Origin: Nitrosopumilus sp. BACL13 MAG-121220-bin23
GTDB lineage: Archaea > Thermoproteota > Nitrososphaeria > Nitrososphaerales > Nitrosopumilaceae
Direction of reading: 5' to 3'
NCBI GenBank assembly: GCA_001437625.1
Contig: LIAL01000035.1
Coordinates: forward strand, 1-11,845
DNA: 11,845 bases
A program made the translations under genes and the position numbers. Positions 7,441 to 11,845 of the stretch are shown here, piece after piece (the first letter of the stretch is position 1; each line of letters opens with the position of its first letter). The notes below the pieces were generated by a model that did not search any database, was not told the DNA's origin, and was given only the letters and a program-made list of their open reading frames with translations.

Positions 7441-7560
7441 AAGCGAGATTGGAGAGCTTGAAAGGCTCAACCAACCTCATGAAGAATGGAGAGTTCCGTT
7501 CTTCAGTTATACGTTTTGTTAGTAATTTTTCAACTAACGCGATTTTGGAATCAAACGTAA
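7441..7560 (+). ncRNA. Candidate structured non-coding RNA between cbiC and a small membrane protein gene
   Basis: This stretch of the 240-nt gene-free interval is richer in G+C (about 46% over 7441-7510, by hand count) than surrounding DNA and folds well. Hairpin 1: TTGG (7449-7452) with CCAA (7471-7474), enclosing GAGC (7454-7457) with GCTC (7465-7468). Hairpin 2: ten pairs, 7481-7490 with 7495-7504, GAGT loop. Module 3: ACGTTT (7511-7516) with AAACGT (7553-7558), enclosing GTTAGT/ACTAAC (7518-7523/7533-7538) and GATT/AATC (7541-7544/7549-7552), a possible three-way junction. The G-U pairs (7458-7464, 7487-7498) would be A-C mismatches on the other strand, favouring plus. A weak TATA-like CTTAAAAAA at 7402-7410 could start RNA near 7432. 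Ends are uncertain; it matches no RNA family I recognise. Confidence 0.45.
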
Positions 7561-7581
7561 AAGACTACAGACATAGTGACC

Positions 7582-7590
7582 TATAAAATA
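7582..7590 (+). promoter_or_regulatory. TATA box for the 111-codon membrane protein gene (leaderless)
   Basis: TATAAAATA is centred 25 nt before the GTG at 7611, the distance expected if transcription starts at the start codon. It is the clearest TATA box in the window and shows that the small gene has its own promoter, separate from cbiDGXC. Confidence 0.65.
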
Positions 7591-7610
7591 AACGGTAGCG
7601 CGTAGTAATT

Positions 7611-7946
7611 GTGTCCAATATAAAATCAAAAAATAATTTATATTATTTACTTCCAGCATTTGGAAGTATAATTGGTGGACTCATTGCCATGATTATCTTA
7701 AGAAAACAAGGTCGTCAGTATGATAAACTAGGTAGGAATTGTGTTGTTCTTGGAATTATAGCCTCAGGATTTGCTATTGGTATGGATTATGTCAATAGCA
7801 CATATGACATTCCAATGATTGAGGATTACCTAAACCCTAATGGAATGTTTGATATTCTAGATTGGTTTGGCGGTACAAGTGTCTATGTCTTTCCTCCAAT
7901 GGTAATTGTATATTGTATAATTGCTAAAATAATAAACAGAAATTAA
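7611..7946 (+). CDS. Hypothetical small membrane protein, three predicted helices
   Basis: I do not recognise this 111-residue protein. It has three hydrophobic segments: about 11-30 (YYLLPAFGSIIGGLIAMIIL), 43-60 (NCVVLGIIASGFAIGMDY) and 88-107 (GTSVYVFPPMVIVYCIIAKI). A basic loop (RKQGRQYDKLGR, 31-42) follows the first, and an acidic loop (61-86) lies between the second and third. By the positive-inside rule the basic loop is probably cytoplasmic. There is no signal-peptide cleavage site, cysteine motif or catalytic signature. The GTG start is supported by the TATA box 25 nt upstream. It sits between two cobalamin gene groups, which makes a corrinoid or cobalt transport link conceivable, but nothing in the sequence shows it. 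It ends 1 nt before the convergent cbiA. Confidence 0.7.
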   Translation: MSNIKSKNNLYYLLPAFGSIIGGLIAMIILRKQGRQYDKLGRNCVVLGIIASGFAIGMDYVNSTYDIPMIEDYLNPNGMFDILDWFGGTSVYVFPPMVIVYCIIAKIINRN

Positions 7947-7947
7947 A

Positions 7948-9303
7948 TTATCTACGTAATTCACTTAGACAATTCTTTACAAAAATTTCAGCATAATTAG
8001 AACTATCAAAGTAAAGATGACCATATGAGGCAAGTGTATTATTTTGAATTAATCCATCTTGATGATTTATTATTCCTTCTCCGATCTCTAAATTAAAAGC
8101 AAATTTAGAGTCAGATGATACAGATTCTAATTGAGAATAATGAAATTCATGACCACGAAATGCATGTAAACTATCAGATAAAATATTTTTAGAAGATAAT
8201 TTTCCTTTTGTGTAATTTAATCTCATTTTTTTTGTCATTGTTGTTTCTGCATCAAATAGACCAACCATTTTGAATTTTTTCTTATCATTAGTAATAGATT
8301 TAGTCAGATACATCAAGCCTCCACATTCAGCATAAATAGGAAAGTTATCTTCAGATAATTTTTTAATAGATTTTTTCATAATTTGATTTTTTGCAAGATC
8401 ATTTCCTAAAATTTCAGGAAATCCACCTCCGATGTACAATCCGTCACATTTTGGAATTTTTTTATCTTTTATTGGACTAAAAAAAGTTAATGATGCACCT
8501 TCGCGTCTTAATGCATTCAAATTATCATCATAATAGAAATTAAATGAATTATCTAAAGCAACTGCAATTTTTACTTTAGTTTTTTTATAATTACTTTTAA
8601 TATTTTTATGTAAAGGAATAGGATTTTTGATAATTTTAATAATTTGATCAACATCTAATGATTCTGAAATAATTTTTGAAGTTTTTAGAAGTTTATTTTT
8701 TAAAGTTTTATTATCATATGTAGATATCAAACCAAGATGTCTAGATTCTAAATTTAGAAGAGGGTTTTTTGGAATTACGCCAATAATAGGTAGCTTTGTT
8801 TTTTCTAAAGCATCTCTACAAAGAATTTCATGTTTTTTACTTCCAATTTTATTTAAAATGACCCCTACAATTCTTGATGTGCTATGAAATTTTTGAAATC
8901 CTAGAGCAGTTGCACCTATAGAGCGAGCAGTTTTACTTGCATCTAATACTAAAATTACAGGAGATTTTGTAATGGATGCAACATGATGAGTACTAGCATA
9001 ATTAGAAGATCCCTCAAATCCATCATAATATCCCATCACACCCTCAATTATAGAAATATCAGAATTTGAATGAGAAACAAAACTATCTAAAACTTGTTTT
9101 TGACCCATTAACCATACATCAAGATTATATGTTTCATTTTTTGAAATAGTTGAAAGATAACTAGGATCAATATAATCAGGGCCTACTTTGAAAGGTTGTA
9201 CAGAAAAACCTCTTTTTTGTAAAGCATAAATAATTGAACATGTGATCGATGTTTTACCAACACCACTAGTTGCACCTGCTAAAACAATTCGAGGTATTTT
9301 CAA
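7948..9303 (-). CDS. cbiA: Cobyrinate a,c-diamide synthase CbiA
   Basis: A 451-residue ATP- and glutamine-dependent amidotransferase that amidates the a and c side chains of cobyrinate. The N-terminal synthetase domain begins with the P-loop GATSGVGKTS (10-19), followed by KVGPDYIDPSYL at 39-50 and EGVMGYYDGFEG at 87-98. The C-terminal class I glutaminase-like domain has GGGFPE at 292-297, the nucleophile Cys327 in YAECGGLMYL, and the histidine motif GHEFHYS at 384-390. Length is normal for CbiA/CobB. It starts with TTG; the only nearby ATG upstream is out of frame and the P-loop follows at once, so TTG is well supported. It is divergent from cobO and converges on the small membrane protein gene. 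CobB is another name for the same activity in the aerobic pathway. Confidence 0.95.
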   Translation of the reverse strand: MKIPRIVLAGATSGVGKTSITCSIIYALQKRGFSVQPFKVGPDYIDPSYLSTISKNETYNLDVWLMGQKQVLDSFVSHSNSDISIIEGVMGYYDGFEGSSNYASTHHVASITKSPVILVLDASKTARSIGATALGFQKFHSTSRIVGVILNKIGSKKHEILCRDALEKTKLPIIGVIPKNPLLNLESRHLGLISTYDNKTLKNKLLKTSKIISESLDVDQIIKIIKNPIPLHKNIKSNYKKTKVKIAVALDNSFNFYYDDNLNALRREGASLTFFSPIKDKKIPKCDGLYIGGGFPEILGNDLAKNQIMKKSIKKLSEDNFPIYAECGGLMYLTKSITNDKKKFKMVGLFDAETTMTKKMRLNYTKGKLSSKNILSDSLHAFRGHEFHYSQLESVSSDSKFAFNLEIGEGIINHQDGLIQNNTLASYGHLYFDSSNYAEIFVKNCLSELRR

Positions 9304-9326
9304 TGCATGTTTAGAATTTTTTTTTT

Positions 9327-9335
9327 ATTTAAATT
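9327..9335 (-). promoter_or_regulatory. TATA box for cbiA (leaderless)
   Basis: On the minus strand the sequence is AATTTAAAT, centred 28 nt before the TTG at 9303. The spacing suggests a transcript starting at or next to the TTG. A run of ten T (plus strand, 9317-9326) lies between box and start. Confidence 0.5.
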
Positions 9336-9388
9336 AATACATTAGAAGAATAACGAATGTTTTTACTGATAAAAATTAATGACTAATT

Positions 9389-9922
9389 ATGGAAAAAGAT
9401 GGATTAACTATTGTTTATACAGGAAAAGGGAAAGGGAAAACAACAGCAGCACTAGGAATCGCATTAAGAGCTACAGGGTATAAAAAGAAAATATGTATGA
9501 TTCAATTTATCAAAGGTTCATGGCATTATGGTGAAATGGATTCATCAAAGAGACTAGAACCAGAATTTGAAATGATTGCAATAGGTAAAGGATTTGTAGG
9601 CATTATCGATGATAAAAGTCCAAAAATAGATCATCAAGAAGTTGCTAAAGAAGCAATTAAAATTAGTAATGAAAAAATTCAATCAGGCAAATATGACATA
9701 GTAATTTTAGATGAGATAAATTATGCAGTAAATCTTAATTTAATTTCACTTGATGATGTTTTGGAATTGATTAAATCAAAACCCCAAAAAATGGATTTGA
9801 TATTAACAGGTAATTATGCAAAAGATGAAGTAATTGAAGCTGCAGATTTAGTAACAGAAATGAGAGAAATTAAACATCCATTTCAACGTGGTATTAAAGC
9901 AAAAGAAGGAATTGATTTCTAA
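9389..9922 (+). CDS. cobO: Cob(I)alamin adenosyltransferase, CobO/BtuR type
   Basis: A 177-residue corrinoid adenosyltransferase that transfers the 5'-deoxyadenosyl group of ATP to Co(I) corrinoids, producing the coenzyme form. The N-terminal P-loop is TGKGKGKTTAALG at 11-23, in the inverted orientation known for CobA/CobO enzymes. Further motifs are VILDEINYAV at 105-114, LILTGN at 137-142 and the C-terminal ADLVTEMREIKHPF...GIKAKEGIDF at 152-177. It is a complete short family member (170-200 residues). The start is ATG; no clear TATA box at the leaderless distance and no Shine-Dalgarno is seen. It diverges from cbiA across 85 nt, so the two cobalamin genes may share a control region. Confidence 0.95.
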   Translation: MEKDGLTIVYTGKGKGKTTAALGIALRATGYKKKICMIQFIKGSWHYGEMDSSKRLEPEFEMIAIGKGFVGIIDDKSPKIDHQEVAKEAIKISNEKIQSGKYDIVILDEINYAVNLNLISLDDVLELIKSKPQKMDLILTGNYAKDEVIEAADLVTEMREIKHPFQRGIKAKEGIDF

Positions 9923-9931
9923 CGAGCAACA

Positions 9932-9939
9932 TTAATTTA
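9932..9939 (+). promoter_or_regulatory. Candidate TATA box for aIF2-alpha/nop10
   Basis: TTAATTTA is centred about 27 nt before the TTG start at 9963. It would let the translation pair be transcribed independently of cobO, which ends only 40 nt upstream. Confidence 0.4.
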
Positions 9940-9962
9940 CACATTGGGAAGTTTTAGAAGAA

Positions 9963-10754
9963 TTGTCTACTGAAATTCAAGAAATGCCTGAGCAAGGTGA
10001 GATTATTCTAGCCACAGTAACTAAAGTAATGGATCATGGAGCATACGTTACATTAGATGAATATGACGATATTCAAGGATTTTTACACATTTCAGAAATA
10101 GCACCAGGTTGGATTAGATCAGTAAGCAGATTTGTTAAAGATGGTGAGAAGAAAGTTTTACTTGTAAAAAAAGTAAAAGCAGATGATATTGATTTATCAT
10201 TAAAACAAGTTTCAAAAGATCAAAAAAAGCAGAAACTAAAAGAGGTTAAAAAATATGAAAAAGGTAAAACATTATTAGAAAATCTTCAAGAAAAAATAAA
10301 TTTAACAGATGAAGAAATTGAAAAATTAGAAGATAAAATGTATACACAATTTGATTCAGTTTATGATGGGTTTATGGAAATTGCAAGAAATGGAATTAGT
10401 ACAATTACAGATCTTAAACTAACAAAAAAAATTACAACTGCAATTGAAGAAATTTGTTCAAAAATTAAATTACCTTCAGTAGAAATTAGAGGGATTATGG
10501 AAATAACTAATAATAAACCAAATGGAGTTGAAATAATTAAAAAAACATTATTGGACATAATAAAAAAAGATTCAACAATGGATATCACATATTTAGGAGC
10601 ACCAAAATATAGAATATCAATTATTTCTGAAAATTTTAAAGATGCTGAAAAATTATTAAAACCAATAATTGAAGAAATTGAAATAGAGATAGAAAAGAAA
10701 AAAGGTTTATTTAAATTTACAAGAGAAGATTCAAAGAAAACACGAGAAAATTAA
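9963..10754 (+). CDS. Translation initiation factor aIF2 subunit alpha
   Basis: A 263-residue alpha subunit of the archaeal initiation factor 2 heterotrimer, which with the gamma subunit delivers initiator Met-tRNA to the small ribosomal subunit. The N-terminal S1/OB domain covers about 11-83 (EQGEIILATVTKVMDHGAYVTLDEY, then GFLHISEIAPGWIRSV). A helical middle domain with many Lys/Glu residues follows to about 170. The alpha-beta C-terminal domain contains VEIRGIMEITNNKPNGVEIIKKTL. Length is standard (260-275). It starts with TTG: MSTEIQEMPEQGE fits the usual archaeal beginning, whereas the first in-frame ATG would begin at MPEQGE and trim it. nop10 follows 1 nt after the stop, a gene pair widely kept in archaea. 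Confidence 0.95.
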   Translation: MSTEIQEMPEQGEIILATVTKVMDHGAYVTLDEYDDIQGFLHISEIAPGWIRSVSRFVKDGEKKVLLVKKVKADDIDLSLKQVSKDQKKQKLKEVKKYEKGKTLLENLQEKINLTDEEIEKLEDKMYTQFDSVYDGFMEIARNGISTITDLKLTKKITTAIEEICSKIKLPSVEIRGIMEITNNKPNGVEIIKKTLLDIIKKDSTMDITYLGAPKYRISIISENFKDAEKLLKPIIEEIEIEIEKKKGLFKFTREDSKKTREN

Positions 10755-10755
10755 A

Positions 10756-10911
10756 ATGAGATTTCTATTACGTAAATGCTCAAAGTGTAATCATTATACA
10801 TTAAAAGATAAATGTCCAAAATGTGGTGAAGAGACAAAATCTGTTCATCCAGCTAAATTTTCACCAGATGACAAATACATGAGATATAGATTAGCAGAAA
10901 GATATTCTTAA
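10756..10911 (+). CDS. nop10: H/ACA ribonucleoprotein subunit Nop10
   Basis: A 51-residue protein, easily missed because of its size. It is a core part of archaeal H/ACA particles that guide pseudouridylation of rRNA, binding the Cbf5 catalytic subunit. Four cysteines form the zinc ribbon (C8, C11, C20, C23 in KCSKCNHYTL and KCPKCGEE). The conserved linker and helix follow: HPAKFSPDDKYMRYRLAER, with the PAxFSPxDxY signature. The ATG lies 1 nt after the aIF2-alpha stop, so translation is likely coupled; no separate Shine-Dalgarno is seen. The order aIF2-alpha then nop10 is conserved in archaea and supports the call. It ends 10 nt before the convergent metallopeptidase gene. Confidence 0.95.
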   Translation: MRFLLRKCSKCNHYTLKDKCPKCGEETKSVHPAKFSPDDKYMRYRLAERYS

Positions 10912-10921
10912 AGGTAATTTC

Positions 10922-11845
10922 TTAGATTATTAGTAAATCTTTAGTAAACTTGTGCATTATAATTGGTCTATATTTTACAATAAGTGAATCTTCAATTCTA
11001 ATTCCAAATTTATTTGCTAAGTATACTCCAGGTTCTATAGTAATTGCCATATTTTCTTTTAATTTAGTATTACTTCGATAAGAAATCGTCGGAAATTCAT
11101 GTACTTCTAAACCAATCCCATGTCCAGTAGAATGAATAAAATATTGGCCATAATTTTTTTCTTCAATGTACTTTCTACATGCAAAATCAACGTCCTTACA
11201 TTCTACATCTAGTTTAACAGACTTAAGACCAAGTCTTTGTGATTCTTTAACAATTTCATATGCTTCATTTGCTTGAGAAGAAATTTTTCCAAGCGCAAAT
11301 GTTCTAGTTGCATCTGAAACATATCCTTTGTATCTTAATGTAAGATCAGTTACAACAAGATCACCGTTTTTAAATTTTCTTTGACTTACTTGTGCATGTG
11401 GAAGTGCACCGTTTGGACCTCCAGCTATAATTAAAGGATTAAGTGTAGAGGCATAACCAGTATCAAACATTCCTTGTTCCATGGCATATGTCATCAAAAT
11501 TGTTTGTAATTCAGATTCTTTTTGTCCAACTTTAAGTTTTTTTGAACAAATTGTAAACATTTCATCAATAATTTTAGAAGCTTTTTTTAAGATTTGAATT
11601 TCTTTTTCATCTTTTATAATGCGGGTATTGTAAAATGGCTCTACAGATGATTTAATATGTGGAATTGATTTTTTTAGGCTTAACATAGTTGAATAATTTT
11701 GGCAATCAGTACAAACATGATTTTTCTTAATTTTCTGTATTAGTGTAGAAATTAATCCAGATCCACGTTCAGCAGTAATTACATCACAATCTTCTGATTC
11801 ACTTATTGCTCTTCCAACCTCCAGTTCTGGAGCAATAATAGTAGC
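10922..11845 (-). CDS. M24-family metallopeptidase (Xaa-Pro aminopeptidase/prolidase-like), 5' end outside window
   Basis: Encodes a pita-bread-fold metallopeptidase expected to remove N-terminal residues from peptides with proline at position two, using two metal ions. The catalytic domain shows all ligand motifs: VVTDLTLRYKGYVSDATRTFALG (two aspartates), HSTGHGIGLEVHE (histidine), AITIEPGVYL (glutamate) and GIRIEDSLIV (second glutamate). An ATG at 11686 would give 254 residues, but the frame continues without a stop to the right edge, adding 53 codons (ending LISTLIQKIKKNHVCTDCQNYST before that ATG). Those residues look like the end of a creatinase-type N-terminal domain, so the gene is truncated by the window and the ATG at 11686 is internal. 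Distinguishing PepQ from PepP needs the missing part. Confidence 0.9.
   Translation of the reverse strand, partial: ATIIAPELEVGRAISESEDCDVITAERGSGLISTLIQKIKKNHVCTDCQNYSTMLSLKKSIPHIKSSVEPFYNTRIIKDEKEIQILKKASKIIDEMFTICSKKLKVGQKESELQTILMTYAMEQGMFDTGYASTLNPLIIAGGPNGALPHAQVSQRKFKNGDLVVTDLTLRYKGYVSDATRTFALGKISSQANEAYEIVKESQRLGLKSVKLDVECKDVDFACRKYIEEKNYGQYFIHSTGHGIGLEVHEFPTISYRSNTKLKENMAITIEPGVYLANKFGIRIEDSLIVKYRPIIMHKFTKDLLII

Noticed and set aside
7415..7522. A second open frame in the same interval (…EIGELERLNQPHEEWRVPFF…), possible gene remnant
   Set aside because: It looks superficially protein-like but has no ATG, GTG or TTG start, and it ends within the third hairpin module. I cannot link it to any family.
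7479..7586. A 35-codon ATG reading frame through the hairpin-rich interval (MKNGEFRSSV...RHSDL)
   Set aside because: It has no ribosome binding site, matches nothing I recognise, and ends inside the TATA box of the next gene. Hairpins with G-U pairing explain the stretch better.
9317..9326. Run of ten T as a possible terminator
   Set aside because: It lies in the divergent cbiA-cobO promoter region, with no plus-strand gene ending just upstream, so it more likely reflects promoter AT-richness.
10361..10588. Minus-strand hydrophobic open frame within aIF2-alpha
   Set aside because: It is antisense to a well-conserved gene; apparent hydrophobicity comes from reading A-rich codons backwards.

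Overview
The window looks like chromosomal DNA of a low-GC marine ammonia-oxidising archaeon (Nitrososphaerota/Thaumarchaeota, Nitrosopumilus-like). This rests on several things seen together: archaeal information-processing proteins (an RPA-type OB-fold protein, a RadA/RadB-like ATPase, an Lsm protein, aIF2-alpha followed by Nop10), AT-rich TATA boxes about 25-28 nt before GTG or TTG start codons, and an anaerobic-type cobalamin pathway (CbiD, CbiG, CbiX, CbiC, CbiA). No mobile element, CRISPR array, rRNA or tRNA is visible. The lineage is an inference from gene content and composition.

Left part (1-3724): the 3' part of an RPA-like ssDNA-binding protein converges on a RadB-like recombinase paralogue. 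A divergent intergenic region then leads to lsm and metK, probably co-transcribed. MetK is of the bacterial/eukaryotic type. It converges, with a 24-nt overlap, on an atypical short-chain dehydrogenase (NAD-dependent epimerase/NDUFA9-like).

Centre (3818-7370): a cobalamin operon, cbiD-cbiG-cbiX-cbiC. The last three genes are packed with 4-nt and 11-nt overlaps and internal Shine-Dalgarno sites. They cover cobalt insertion (CbiX), ring contraction chemistry (CbiG), C1 methylation (CbiD) and methyl migration (CbiC). The CbiX protein carries its catalytic histidines only in the C-terminal half. Further right, cbiA (minus strand, a,c-diamide synthesis) and cobO (plus strand, corrinoid adenosylation) are divergently arranged. 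The remaining corrin-ring genes (cbiL, H, F, T, E, J) are not in the window.

Between cbiC and cbiA lie a 240-nt gene-free interval and a leaderless 111-codon three-helix membrane protein. The interval contains about 120 nt of unusually GC-rich, hairpin-rich sequence: two consecutive strong hairpins, then a possible three-way junction. It is the best candidate here for an undescribed element, a structured non-coding RNA on the plus strand.

Right part (9963-11845): aIF2-alpha with a TTG start and the short nop10 form the classic archaeal translation/H-ACA RNP pair. They converge on an M24-family metallopeptidase gene whose 5' end lies beyond the right edge of the window.
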